Shown in pieces: positions 33,770 through 45,540 of a DNA stretch of 64,000 nucleotides (the stretch's first letter is position 1; each line of letters opens with the position of its first letter). A model generated the notes under the pieces. The model was not told where the DNA came from. It did no database searches and worked only from the letters and a program-made list of their open reading frames with translations. The position numbers were made by a program, and so were the translations under genes. Location: NCBI RefSeq assembly GCF_047948215.1, contig NC_134465.1:46903946-46967945 (forward strand), read 5' to 3'. This stretch comes from Lycorma delicatula. Its lineage: Eukaryota; Arthropoda; Insecta; Hemiptera; Fulgoridae.

Positions 33770-34880
33770 AATGAAACCGCAAAATATTGCGTGCCATTTC
33801 TTTTTGCGTTAAATCGGGTGAAAAGGCGACGACGACTTACGGTAAGCTTCAGAAGGCTTTTGGAGAGGAGGTTATGTCAAGAGCTCAAGTTTTTCGGTGG
33901 CATAACATTTTTAGTGAAGGCAGAACGAATGTTGAAGATAAAGACCGCAGTGGACGACCATCAACCTCACGGATAGAGGTCAACTTGACCAAGGTGTGTG
34001 AAATCGTACGATCTTATCGAAGACTATCCGTGAAAATGATCTCAGAAGAACTCAACATCGATCGAGAAACGGTTCGTCTAATATTAACTGAAGATCTCTC
34101 GTAGAAGACTACGAGAAAGATTTGTGCAAAAATGGTCCCCAAAAATCTCATACAACAGCGAGAAACACGGAAAAATGTGGCAGCCGATCTGTTAGAGCAA
34201 ACGGAAATCAATCCAGATTTGTTGAGCCGTGTTATCACTGGTGATGAAGTTTGGTTTTTTCAATACGATTCAGAGACAAAACGCCAAAGTTCGCCATGGT
34301 GCTCAAAGGGATAACCCAGACCAAAAAAAGCTCGCATGTTAAAGTCAAAAGTGAAATGCATGCTTGTGTGCTTCTTCGATTCCAAGGGAATTGTTCATAA
34401 AGAGTAGACAAACAGTTGCCTCCTGGACAAACAGTTAACCAATATTTCTACAAAGAAATTTTAGAAAGACTTCGTAAACGAGTTCTTCGTGTCCGTGTCC
34501 GTGCCAACATTGCTGATAATTGGATTCTGCATCACGATAATGCGCCATCCCATACTGCTCTGTCAGTACAGCAATTTTTAACCTCATAACAAATTTCAGT
34601 ACTACCACAGCCATCTTATTCACCAGATATCGCTCCGTGCGACTTTTTTCTATTTCCAAGAGTAAAAATGGCGGTCAAGGGACACCATTTTCAAACAATA
34701 CAAGATGTCCAAAACGCTGTGACGAGGGTTTTGAAGGATAATACAGAAGATGAGTTCCAGAAATGTTACCATCAATGGCAGAAGCGCTGGAATAAGTGTG
34801 TGCAATCAGACAGAGGGGAGCTACTTTGAAGGAGACAACACTAAACATGACAAAACGGTAAGCAACATTTTTTTTCACAT
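33770..34880 (+). pseudogene. Mariner (DD34D) transposase, nearly full length but disrupted
   Basis: Domains in order: HTH (ISFCVKSGEKATTTYGKLQK, SRAQVFRWHNIF), linker GRPSTSR, second HTH (VKMISEELNIDRETVRLILT), ITGDEVWFFQYD with the first catalytic Asp, the VCFFDSKGIVH block, HHDNAPSHTALSV with the second, YSPDIAPCDFFLFP with the third, and the KRWNKCV end. The second-to-third interval is 34, counting one stop, as in DD34D. Frame 33787-34314 holds one stop (34102-34104). Another stop is at 34312, a frameshift lies near 34406, and a stop interrupts the catalytic interval near 34588. All three catalytic Asp codons survive. TIRs were not identified with confidence. Confidence 0.85.
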
Positions 34881-34899
34881 CAGTCTCATTATTTTATTA

Positions 34900-35395
34900 G
34901 GTGCGACAATAAAATAATGATAGGTAGTATTCAATGATAAACAAAAGATTAATAAAGCAGTGCTGCTCATTAAAATCCGAAATGCCATTGAATTTATACG
35001 AAACGAATCTGAGATGATATGAAAAGCCACTGGAAATATTTTATGTCGGGCAGAGTGCTGTGTACATTGTAAAAGAGGGAATTTCGAACAATTACTCTAA
35101 TTGAGCCTTGTTATTCTTTTACCATTTATCATATCATTAATTTTATTTTTCGTTTTGCTGTATTAAGAATATTTTTTATTAGGTATAGAATAAACAATAC
35201 GATTTTCTATCTATTTTTATCTGTTTTGCATCAATAAAAAACAGATTTTTAAAGGTTTTTATTTACTTTTTATTGGCTGTATTTACATTAATTTCCTCAG
35301 AATTAAAATATATTCAAGTTTTATTACTTAACAGTCCGTATTTATTAGTTATTTAACTAAGCTATTGTACTAAAAACCTAAAAAAACCTGTTTTT
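34900..35395. other. AT-rich spacer
   Basis: No feature recognised. Confidence 0.35.
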
Positions 35396-35399
35396 TGAC

Positions 35400-35628
35400 A
35401 TAGAAATTTGTGTTAGTTATACGACAGATATCTAAAGAACTACTGGAGTTACAGTCCTGAAACCTATTTTAGCCTATTTCTAAGCTCAAATTATATAAGA
35501 AACTGTCAACTTTACTCTTAAATTTTGGTCCCAAAAATTATAGTAGAACCTTTTTTTTTAATTGAAGATTTGAAATCCGGACTGAATCTTTCTCCAGCCG
35601 TAACTCAAAAACAAAAGCGTTTCCAGAC
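35400..35628 (-). repeat. Repeat family Y, copy 3
   Basis: Reverse complement shows GTTTTTGAGTTACGGCTGGA, GATT.AGTCCGGATTTCAA, then AAAATAGGTTTCAGGACTG and CAGTAGTTCTTTAGAT blocks colinear with 5265-5455. Diverged; non-coding. Confidence 0.45.
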
Positions 35629-35629
35629 C

Positions 35630-35875
35630 TTTTTTTTCTTTTTTCTGTTTAGCCTCCGGTAACTACCGTTTAGATAATTCTTCAGAGGATGAATGAGGAT
35701 GATATGTATGAGTGTAAATGAAGTGTAGTCTTGTACATTCTCAGTTCGACTATTCCTGAGGTGTGTGGTTAATTGAAACCTAACCACCAAAGAACACCGG
35801 TATCCACGATCTAGCATTCAAATCCGTGTAAAAATAACTGGCTTTACTAGGACTTGAACGCTGGAACTCTCAACT
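35630..35875 (-). mobile_element. SINE family 1, copy c
   Basis: Inverted copy containing TTTAGCCTCCGGTAACTACC, AGTCTTGTACATTCTCAGTT, AACACCGGTATCCACGATCT and the reversed B-box region AGGACTTGAACGCTGGAACT at the right. Nearly full length. Confidence 0.85.
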
Positions 35876-35879
35876 TATA

Positions 35880-37240
35880 TATGAATTTTTGTAGTAACTT
35901 ATATGAAAATACTTAATATATTTTTTCTACAATTATAAAGTTTGAGTTAAGCGGCTGGGAACTTCTCATAATGAGTGTCATGAAAAGATTTTCATTATGA
36001 TAGGTGTTCAATCCATCAAAAGCTTATTCTTTTTAACCAATGACCTATCAGAAGCGAATATTACTTAATGTATCAACAGTTTTTTTTTACTTTGATTTTA
36101 ATCCGATTTAGTAGTTAGCAAGCAGAGAGTCACCTGAAAGTACACCGATAGGTAACTAAGTTTCTGTATTACACTATACTTTGTTTAATTATGTGAATTC
36201 TAAGGAAGAAATTTGACACCATTCGATATTAAAGAAAAGAAAACTTTAAGGCCACATAAATATATTATTTAATGTATTTTTTTTTTAAATTACAAAAATT
36301 GGAGGGAGCCACCTTCCTGACTATTTCGGAGAACAACGACTCTAATATTTTTAGAATTCAATTCTAATATTTGCGGTTCACTTCAGTAGTACTTTTATCC
36401 TCGTCAGACAAAGCTGACCGAGGTCTCATCACAAGACTAGATTTGGTGGTTTTTTCAGATGGACCACCAACCATCATTGTATTTATTATTGGAACTGAAA
36501 TTTTGGTCCCACGAGTACCGGCTAAGAATGGACCACTCCAGCAGAGCGCACGCGTACTGGAGTTAGAGCTAAATACAACTGGGTTCGCCCTGGTGCCCAG
36601 AGGATATCGTTCGAGACTCACTACGTAGAGCCATTCACCCATCGGCACGATTTGTTCCCACCTTGGGTTACGGTTGCGTTTCGTAAGATGTCGCAACACC
36701 ACCGAGTGTAAATGTAAGAAATATTAGTGTAGGATGTTGTTGTGTAACTGTGTATGTTTTAATTTATGTAGTGTTCTTGGTGTAGTATATGTGTATAATG
36801 TAAAGTGTTCTGCAGCTCACTGTATAGTGGGAAGAAAAGCTGCAGAGGCTAGGCCCGTGGGGACGCCAAACCCCAAAGTCTTAAAGAATAAGACTCCCCG
36901 TCGGGATAAAGCTTTATATTGTATTAATTAAAACTATGTACTATGTATACGTATATTTTTAAAATAAATTTAAGGCTATATATTATATTATTTGAAACTA
37001 TGTATATATTTACTATAAATGTTGTAATATTAAATACTATTTATGTTAAAACGACTTCTTTTTCATTTTCCTTTTCCAACTGTTAAATAAACTATGAATG
37101 GGTAAGATTCGCTTTAAGTTTAAAAAATGAAGACGAATAAATAAGCACAAAGGTAGTTGTAATAATGAGCTTATAATAATAACTTAAAAAATAATTTTAC
37201 AAATTTCAATTAAATTTTATTTTTAGGATATGCATAGTGC
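35880..37240. other. Spacer with a GC-richer unassigned segment
   Basis: Mostly AT-rich. About 36400-36700 and 36830-36910 are GC-richer and may be parts of an LTR or other retroelement, but no RT, integrase or gag motif is visible. Confidence 0.35.
36364..36702 (-). other. Unidentified open frame, 112 codons
   Basis: ATG at 36702 to TAG at 36366. It contains WEQIVPMGEWLYVVSLERYP and GTKISVPIINTMMVGGPSEK, and is rich in Ser, Thr, Arg and Pro. No family is recognised. The plus strand is open over the same bases (36371-36628), and both are probably a result of higher GC content. Could be the remnant of a transposon protein. Confidence 0.15.
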
Positions 37241-37259
37241 TTGGGGATGAACTGGAACT

Positions 37260-38195
37260 GTTAGTATGATTTAGTAACACAATAGACCGAAAAGCTCGTT
37301 GTTTTTCTTTCCGAATTTGTTCACTTTTTTGAAGAAGTCATTATACTCGAAGTAGTTTCTGTCCTTGGAAAAAATAAAGTAAGCCGTTGTTGAAACGTAC
37401 CACTCCATCAATGTCTGCCGGTATTCCAGGAAACAGATTAGAAACGAAGGTCTGTTCTAACTGCGGTAAACGTACATTCATCTATCTCTGACGTAGTCTC
37501 CGTTGTAGATGAGATACGTTTTTCCTGTATACGTATTCACGATCCCGTTAATCTTACAGGGCTGAACACGTACAGCCTTTGCTCCGCAATTAACACCATA
37601 TCTTCATTCGGTCCCTGTACATCACGTACACTCTCTTGAACGAGCCGGAAAGAAATTTCAATCGATTGAAATACAAATTTCAATCTGTATTAACTTTTAG
37701 TTTCATGTTTGTCGTTTTCGGAGACTAGCAGAATTTTCCGTCGACTAGCTTTTCTTTTATCACGCATTCTTCGGTTGAAGCAGGGCTAGTCAGAGGCGTA
37801 AATGGTGGTGTCCGAGCAGGTGTGGCTGTTGTTTCGCCGTGGCCGTAAAGGGACTGCACGGCTATAGTATGTCGTCTTCGCTTAGGTTTGCGCGTCCGTT
37901 CAGGTAGGAGTACATTGAGCGAATCCTTATTATAAGAGTAACGAATACATAATGCGCGTCCGATCTCGTGCATCAACGTAGCGAGTAAATTGGTTTTGCC
38001 ATTCTCCGCTTTACCTTCGAGATTATAACTCCAGTTCCTTTCGTCGTCTATGTAGATCTCAATGGGCGTGTTGGGAAAAAAATGCGTGACCCAAGTACAC
38101 AGCCATTCCAGCCGCTGTGTAATACGTTGGCTGTGGTAATAGCATATTAAGGTATTGCCGGGTAAATAAACTATGGATAATTTAAATTTATAAAA
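37260..38195 (-). pseudogene. Matrix metalloproteinase with hemopexin repeats, degraded
   Basis: Read on the minus strand, in shifting frames: GMAVYLGHAFF near 38080, IYIDDERNW near 38055, the zinc site HEIGRALCIRYS near 37970, NLSEDDI near 37875 and AVQSLYGHGE near 37850. These are the landmarks of a matrixin catalytic domain in order. A Pro/Thr-rich hinge (TPARTPPFTPLTSPAS) follows, then hemopexin-like repeats (LIAEQRLYVFSP, NTYTGKTYLIYNGDYVRDR, FPGIPADIDGVVRFNNGLLY near 37440-37380). In active enzymes the zinc site is HExGHxxGxxH; here the second His is Arg and the third Tyr. Frameshifts near 38070, 37910 and 37860 and several stops make it a pseudogene. No introns separate the domains over about 0.9 kb, so it is a retrocopy, an integrated viral gene, or an intron-poor host gene. 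The prodomain with its Cys switch is missing. Confidence 0.75.
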
Positions 38196-38297
38196 CAATT
38201 ACCATATTTATTCGAGTACCCCCGCAATTTTTTTCTTGGAATTGGATAGAAAAAAATAAGGGTGCGTGGTTTTAATTGAAACATAGCCTTCGGCCAG

Positions 38298-38570
38298 TTA
38301 ACCCACCGGGTTGGTCTATCCAAATCAGCTGATTTGGAAGTCGAGAGTTCCAGCGTTCAAGTCCTAGTAAAGTCAATTATTTTTAGTCGGATTTGAATAC
38401 TAGATCGTGGATACCGGTGTTCTTTGGTGATTGGGTTTCGATTAACCACACATCTCAGGAATGGTCGAACTGAGAACGTACAAGACTACACTTCATTTAC
38501 ACTCATACATATCATCCTCTGAAGTATTATCTGAACGGCAGTTACCGGAGGCTAAACAGGAAAAGAAAGA
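38298..38570 (+). mobile_element. SINE family 1, copy d, full length reference
   Basis: 273 bp with exact 13-bp flanks AGCCTTCGGCCAG (38285-38297 and 38571-38583). The head (TTAACCCACCGGGTTGGTCT ... GCGTTCAAGTCC) holds a B box of the GTTCRANNCC type and is tRNA-like. The tail is A-rich (AACAGGAAAAGAAAGA). Other copies are at 7264-7374, 30225-31790 (split), 35630-35875, 39625-39800 and 62680-62945. SINEs of this kind are transcribed by RNA polymerase III and copied by a partner LINE, not identified here. Confidence 0.92.
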
Positions 38571-38834
38571 AGCCTTCGGCCAGGATAATTTATGCAAAAT
38601 AATAGTTTTCTTAAAAGTACCTAAATTGAAACATATTAATATAGTTGCATTAGGCTTTCGTTTATCAATACCGGATGCCGCTTATAAAGAATACATCCTT
38701 AATTATTAATCCTGTTCGTATTATGAATAGAAACGAAGTTACGATATTTTTATAAAATTCTGGATAGGCTGCATACGTTTCTAATGACACTGCAGTTACA
38801 GTATCAGTTACCCATCGTCGTCTTGTCTATTCGC

Positions 38835-39112
38835 CATAGTCATTGTACTGTTAGTATATGTGGAATGTCATGTGCATTTTATCTGTTTGTAGAGTTTAAC
38901 ACGGTGATTTGTTTTAATTATAAAATTAAAATGAGTACAGAAGGACAGCGTCTACGATCTTTTACTGTATATAAAAAACTACGCGTTATAGAAGAGGTTG
39001 AAAAAATAGGAAATCGGGCGGCAGGAAGAAAATTTGACGTACATAAAAGCTGAATTCGAGATTGGCGTAAGAAGAAACATCTTCTGGTAAAAGGCATAGG
39101 TAATAATTTTTA
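38835..39112 (+). pseudogene. pogo/Tigger-type DNA-binding domain fragment
   Basis: ATG at 38931 starts a 40-codon frame with RSFTVYKKLRVIEEVEKIG and NRAAGRKFDVHKS, a stop, then in the same frame IRDWRKKKHLL. This is the N-terminal HTH of pogo-type transposases (psq/brinker-like fold), normally followed by a CENP-B-type HTH and a DDE domain, both absent. Diverged copies of one ~60-bp sequence (TTTCTAATGACACT.CAGTTACA, ATCGTCG.CTTGTCTATTC) lie on each side, at 38768-38832 and 39136-39186. Confidence 0.65.
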
Positions 39113-39189
39113 ATACTGATGCATTCTGTATACGCTGCTTTCGTTTCTAATGACACTACAGTTACATATCGTCGGCTTGTCTATTCATT

Positions 39190-39640
39190 TCACGCAGGGG
39201 TATTCCCACTCAAATATTTTATGACAACGGTTCCAATTTCCGTTCTACCAAAAATGGACTTTTATAAATTGTATCACTTCTTAAATTCAAAAAACATAAT
39301 TTCAGACATTAAAGCTTTCTCTACAACATAAGGCATTATTCGGTCATCCATTCCTCACATTTTGGTGGTCTATGGGAAAGCGCAAGTAAGAGCGTTATGT
39401 AATAGGATAAACCATTCATAATTTTGAAAAATTATATAGAATTTTTACACAAATTGAAGCCTGTCTCAATTCCCGTCCTATCTTCCCTATTTCAAACGAT
39501 CAAATTGAAGCCTGTCTCAATTCCCGTCCAATCTTCCCTATTTCAAACGATCACAAAGACTTAGAGACGCTATCACCAGCATACTTTCTTGTTGGATGTC
39601 CACTCACTTCCCACCTGATCTCCTTTCTTTTTCCTGTTTA
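39190..39640 (+). pseudogene. BEL/Pao retrotransposon integrase fragment
   Basis: RGIPTQIFYDNGSNF carries the integrase catalytic Asp region (usual form SDNGTNF). HSSHFGGLWESASKSVM matches the conserved HFGGLWE motif, and [15 protein letters not shown] plus [20 protein letters not shown] are the end of the integrase core in BEL/Pao elements. Frames shift between these blocks and stops intervene. RT, RNase H and LTRs are not seen. A 51-bp in-frame duplication lies inside (39451-39552). Confidence 0.8.
39451..39552. repeat. 51-bp tandem duplication inside the integrase relic
   Basis: 39451-39501 and 39502-39552 differ at one base. The unit is exactly 17 codons ([17 protein letters not shown]), so it preserved frame. 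The high identity means it arose after, or late in, the decay of the element. Confidence 0.95.
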
Positions 39641-39800
39641 GCTTCTGGGAATTATTTCAGAGTATGATATGTATAAAGTGTACTCTTAGTTCGACCATTC
39701 CTGAGACGTATAGTTAATTGAAACCCAACCACCAAAGAACACCGGTATCCACGATCTAGTATTCAAATCTGTATAAAAGTAACTGCTTTATTGGTCTACT
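39625..39800 (-). mobile_element. SINE family 1, copy e (truncated)
   Basis: Inverted: TTTTCCTGTTTAGCTTCTGG, GTGTACTCTTAGTTCGACCA, TTAATTGAAACCCAACCACC, AACACCGGTATCCACGATCT, ATTCAAATCTGTATAAAAG. It stops before the tRNA-like head. Confidence 0.85.
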
Positions 39801-40009
39801 TTCATCTAAGCAACAATAAAGTATCATTTCAAATGAGTCAATATCTACCATTAGCTTATTATAATTCATACAATATGAGTAATATTCATATCCCTACAGT
39901 GTCTTGTTTTTGTATGGGTTATGTCTTTGATTTTTGAATTATACAAAATTAATATGACTGGTTGCTACTGTGATTCTTTCTGCCTACAGCTAATAGCAAC
40001 ATAATCACT

Positions 40010-40850
40010 ATTTCTACAGTATACAGTATTACCTACCTGTAACTGGGCTTTGATTTCCTAAGTTCTTTACTGTTTCTTCTGATAGTGCCAGTCATAAAGG
40101 TTTCTTTATTATACATTTTCATAAGAGAAATGCTTGTAAAATATGGTGTCGGTAAAAAACATGTTATACTTTTCTAAAATAATTACAAATTGATAATAGA
40201 TTTTCAACAACTACATATGCTAAACTATTACTTTTTTTATGTTCTTTATCATTGTCATTTCTGCATCCTTGTAACAAAAAAAAAAATCAATATTTGGAAA
40301 CTGAATCAAACAAAACCCAAAGTTTTATACCCAATTGATAATGATGCTTGATGGGAATGTACTGCCAAAGACTAGTGTGACTTTTTATACCAATAAGGCT
40401 CTTATCAACAGATAACTGCTGATGAGCAGCATAGTAAAATTGAAAACGTTTGTTGCAATGGTCGATTAAAGGGTGGAATTTACACCGAAGGGTCATAATA
40501 ACTGGGCTGATTACTACTTCGCAGTTTACCATATGAAACAATCTAAGAATACAAATCAAACCTATTCCATTATGAATATCAAATCTATTCTTTTTGAACA
40601 TTATTGGAAACCAAGGAATGCTATAAGAACTTGAATTCATTCAATAGGATTTAACAGTTCGTTTATGTGTCAGTTCCATGTTGAGCAAAATAATAATGAA
40701 AGCCAACATTTCATCGACAGTAACAGATACCCATGAACGGAGGTACCTATGAGGTAAGACGTTAGGACCTTTTGATGGAATTATCTATTAAGCATATCTA
40801 TTTGTTTCTTTCTCAAGCATATCTAATAAAGTACCTGTAAAACGTTCAAA
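40010..40850 (-). pseudogene. piggyBac-like transposase relic A
   Basis: The minus strand reads LLDMLEKETNRYA, VTVDEMLAFIIILLNME, SYSIPWFPIMFKKNRFDI, HPLIDHCNKRFQFYYAAHQQ, then SVDKSLIGIKSHTSLWQYIP and LGIKLWVLFDSVSKY. Further on comes YFTSISLMKMYNKETFMTGT. This is the ordered core of a PGBD-type piggyBac transposase. The first catalytic Asp is kept (SVDK, usually SVDE). The region of the second catalytic Asp, normally DNYFTS, reads PTPYFTS, so it is lost. A poly-A run near 40277 shifts the frame. Ends and TTAA sites were not found. Close kin of relic C. Confidence 0.8.
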
Positions 40851-43800
40851 GTTCATTTAGTTGCAACTTTATTCAGTTTTACTATCGGTAAACAACCTTG
40901 ATTACTAAGTAAATTGTTGTGCATTGTTAACACAATACAATAAATCAAAGAAAACAATACTTATTCATTTGAAATTAATATTGAAAAAAGAAAAAATAGA
41001 AAGCCATTCAATACTACAGGTACATTTAAATTTCTTGATATATTGTTCAACATTAAGAACTGGTGATATTTTTAAACATATGTAGAATGGTATACTAGCT
41101 TTTTTTTTCAATCAAAACGAAATGGTGAATCGACTGTAACTGTGACAACATTTAAACTTAGCTGACATCTATTGTACTTACACTATGTTCGAATTCAGTT
41201 TACTTATAATGTTTGATCAGAGGTTAATTTATTATAAGACATACAACAAGTACATTAGACTTTATGAATTGTATCAACCATTAGGTAGAATTAAAGGTAT
41301 TAAACATAAAATAAAATGAAAAGTTTTTTTAAATGTTATATATTCATAATAACTTTCACACATATACATACAACATTTACTAATAAACTATAAGTAAAAT
41401 AATAAATATCGAATTTGAAATTCACAAAAAAAGAAATAACACAATATGAACATTATGAAATAATAGATCTAATGAATATAAAATAAGTGATGAATCTGTC
41501 AAAAAAAAAAATCAAATTATTAGTATTAAAATTCAACAAAAAATTATAAATTTCTAAAAAAAAAATTCAAAATTATTTAATACTAAAAAGTACAACAAAA
41601 AAACATCTGAAACAAATATTAGTTGCGTAAAATTGATTGTAATTAATAGCATTTTTTGTGCCACAGAAACTGTTTCAATGCAACCTAAAAAATAATTAAC
41701 AACAAATTAATATTCAATCTATTTTGAAAATTTTTATTTAAAAAATTAGAAAATAAGTTTCCATATTTACTAATAAGTATTTCTTTCTTCATTATTTCTT
41801 GGATAGGCTATAAAACTGCAAGAGAAGACAGATAACAATTATTATCATCTATGCTAAGAAAAAGGAATGAATTCAAAAAACATGAGATATTAATTTGTCC
41901 TATTTGATTAAGATGAAATAATAATTATTTATTTACTTGACAAAACCTTAGCTTGATGTAAATAATCTTCTTGTAAATTACATACTCAAGTGTATTCATG
42001 ATCGGCGTTGCTGTTATTCCCTACCCTAGCAAGTTCATCTTATAAAAATATTCAGAAAAATAAACAACCGATGTAATAAATTCTGAAAGTGAAAATCTCT
42101 GTTCTATCTTCCAAAAGAAAACAGCTACCAGTAGTACTATTATAAATTCATTTTATTCCAATTGTAAACTAACAAATATTTTTATTAAAAAAACTGGTAT
42201 ACTACAGTTATGGCTAATTAATAAACAGTATTCTTATAGATTATGTTAATGTTGCATTTGGTTTTGATATTGAATTAATAAATATAAAATCAGTCAGATT
42301 AGAATATAGCCATGGTACATTATAAATTTAATTTCCATTTACCAATCAAAAATCCATTAATATTGGTGATTCATATTTGACATTTCTGAAGCAGAATACC
42401 TAGATGAAGATAGATTGATTAATATTACAAAATGATTTTGCGTTGCTGAACAATATGCAAATTAACTTCCAACTCAAAAATTAAATCTGATAAGGAATCA
42501 ATTATGGAAAAATTAATTTTAATGTTGGTAAAACTATCTTTTTTTTTAATTTTGAAGATACGAACACGTAAAATGAAAGCAACAGAGAAAAGTATGTAGC
42601 AGTACCTTGTAAAGATATTAAATTAATGATTGACAGGTCATACGCATCCAGATTTAATTAATTTAATAACAGGAAAATGTGTGGAGGATTAAAATTTGTA
42701 AGGGAAGACAAACACCCAAGTGGTGATTTAAAAATGTAATTTCTAGTGAATAGTAAATGAGAAAAGTATGTAGCAGTACCTTGTAAAGATATTAAATTAA
42801 TGATTGACAGGTCATACATACACGCATCCAGATTTAATTAATTTAATAACAGGAAAATGTGTGGAGGATTAAAATTTGTAACGGAAGACAAACACCCAAG
42901 TGGTGATTTAAAAATGTAATTGTTAATTTAAATGAACAATATACGTATTTAAAAATGCACAAGTACACAACTATTTTCATAATTTCATCTGGAAATGAAA
43001 TTTCTTGACATCATTTAAGATATGTAATCTTAAATTTATTAAAATAGTTTCACCATTTTAACGACAATATTAAAAAGTATAAAAATCCAAGCCGATAAAG
43101 TTGGTACAGCAATAAAAAAATTTCTCGTTTAATTGGATTATAAATATGACTAATTTAAATTTGAGCTAAAAAATTTTTTTATTTGAAAATATTAGTAACA
43201 AAGTAATGTTATCTTAAATTAATAAAACAAAAAGTAACTTTCCAAATACGTTAAAGTTTTCATATGAAACACAACTCATTTGCTCCCCATGAATTGATAT
43301 AAAATATATTCTCCCTCCACAGTTCCTGAAGAAGGCTAAGTGAAAATAAATGACAATCTCTTTTCGATCCTTTTCTACCATACACAGACTATTTGAGCGT
43401 TGTAGAATTTTTAATTGCTTACTACATTACACATTAATGAAGAAATATAAGTTAAGCAGTACAATTCTTGCACCATCTGAAACTTTCTTGTTAATAAACC
43501 TTTAATTCAATATATCATTCATTAAAGATCAAATTAAAAATCTATATATTTCTCATATGTAGCAATTTATTTACAGAAAAGGCAGATGTGAAGTCTTAAT
43601 GAATAATTTTTAATATTATAAATATTATAGTATTTAAGATTTTTGAGATAAAATCATTGTTTTTTTTTTCTAAAAAATAATCAAGCTACATAGCAGAGTT
43701 ATTAAAATTAAAAAATTATTTAAAAGTACGATAATTTGATGTAATTATGAATGCCATTGTTTTTTATTTACCTTCTATCAAATCAATATTTCAGTTAAAT

Positions 43801-45526
43801 CAATAATTCGGTTTAACATTGAATACAGGAAAGAAAATCTTCTTTTTTTTCAAGTGCCTGTCATCACTTTTTTTAACTGTATGTATCATCAAAAAAATAA
43901 ACAATTTTATTTTTAATTTATGATAAAAAATAAATCAATATGCAATCTGAAAAAAAATCTTGAAAAACATGAAAGAAGCTGATGGAGGTACCTCACATAA
44001 AGTGTTCTTACAATGAAAAATAGATAAGAACATTATATGTGTGTGTGTGTGCACATATATATAAAACATGTATATCTTTGTACGTAACTGCTTAGGTGGA
44101 TTAATAGATTTAAAAAAAAATTAGATGTCAGACAATTTACACTTTCTAGAAAAAAATTTGGGAACCTGATCAAGTAATAAAATAAAAATTTATTTTAAAA
44201 TCCAGTTCCAATCTGTAGGTCCTTATGCATAATTCCTAATGAAGAATGTTCAAATACAGAAGTCTTCCATTCAAATCTGAAACATATGATACATTTTTTG
44301 AGTAAAAAACATTATTTTCAGAAAAAGTTTTCCCATTCTTGCAATTACTTCTGTAAATAACTCCAAAACATCTGAAAAAAAAAATCCACACTATTAAAAC
44401 AACAAGTAGCACCATACATACTATCTATGCCCATTTGAAACCAAAATTTACCAACTGAATTTTAAAAATACATTTTTAAATTGCATAAATAAAATAATTA
44501 TACTATAACTACAAACACATATAAATTCTGCAGTTTTTCACAGCACGCACAATGAAAGATTACCTACAAAGGAAAAGAAAATTAGAAACGAGCAAATACT
44601 GGCCATTTCTCTAAATAAAACATTACAGAAAAAAATTATAATAAATTCAAGAAAAAACAGATTGAAAATTCTATATTGTTTATTTGTGGTAGTTTCCCCT
44701 ACAGGTTATACTGTAATTTACATAGAACTGATGCATCAATAATCCATGACAACATTCATAACAAATATATTGCATACAAAAAATATAAATATTTATAAGT
44801 ATAAATATATTATATATTTATAATTATTATAAATCTACAAAAATTATAAATAAATAAATAAATAATATATATATTTAATTAAATAAACTTATAAATATAA
44901 TATATATTAGCTTATTTAAAAAAAAACAAAAAAAAACAAGTAATTTTACAATACTAAGGTGATATATTTATTAGTGGTCCTACATTATGTTTTTAAGATC
45001 ATAAAATTTAATTATAAACAACAATGACAATGAGAATTAAAAATTCGGCTCTTAATGTAAAGCTGTATTTAAATGGTCAGAAACAAAACACAATTTTTCA
45101 ATACAAAATAGAATTAGAATGATAATAATTAATTTCATTAATTATTAACTAATTAACAACAAGGATGAAAATTTTACGAAAAAACTTCTAAATTAAGAAA
45201 TTTTGACAAATTAAATTATGAATATTTTAAAAAACTGATGTCCTCTCAACTTGAGCTAATAAATAACTTATCTAATAGTTTTAACCAAACTTCAAAAAAA
45301 AAAGAAAAAAAAGATGTGAAACTAATAACTGTGTATACATAACATTAATAATTAATTTGTTATTTCATCAACTTAGTCAAAACATATTTATCCAATTAAA
45401 ATGGTTAATTCAAATATATACCACACGTAGTAAAAAAGCAATATTTTAATAAACAAAACCTTTATAACACAGATAAAAAAAATGATTCATTCCAAAATAC
45501 TTTCCACGTATTTTTAGAACAAATCA
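40851..45526. other. AT-rich DNA, about 4.7 kb, no genes
   Basis: No open frame of interest on either strand, frequent A and T runs, a GT/CA tract at about 44038-44055, and the tandem duplication at 42585-42921. Could be intron or intergenic. Confidence 0.4.
42585..42921. repeat. Tandem duplication, unit about 174 bp
   Basis: 42585-42741 and 42759-42921 are nearly identical. Differences seen: a 6-bp TACATA-type insertion in the second unit and a G/C change (GTAAGGGAAG / GTAACGGAAG). Non-coding; looks recent. Confidence 0.95.
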
Positions 45527-45540
45527 AGTTAAGTGTACCA

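Noticed and set aside
36364..36702. Novel gene at the overlapping open frames on both strands
   Set aside because: Both frames are open because the segment is GC-richer. No domain, splice signal or neighbour supports either one, so it is kept only as a low-confidence note.
39451..39552. CRISPR-like or satellite array
   Set aside because: Only two units, adjoining, with no spacers, inside an integrase relic.
44038..44060. Regulatory GT/CA tract
   Set aside because: A short simple repeat with no other sign of function.
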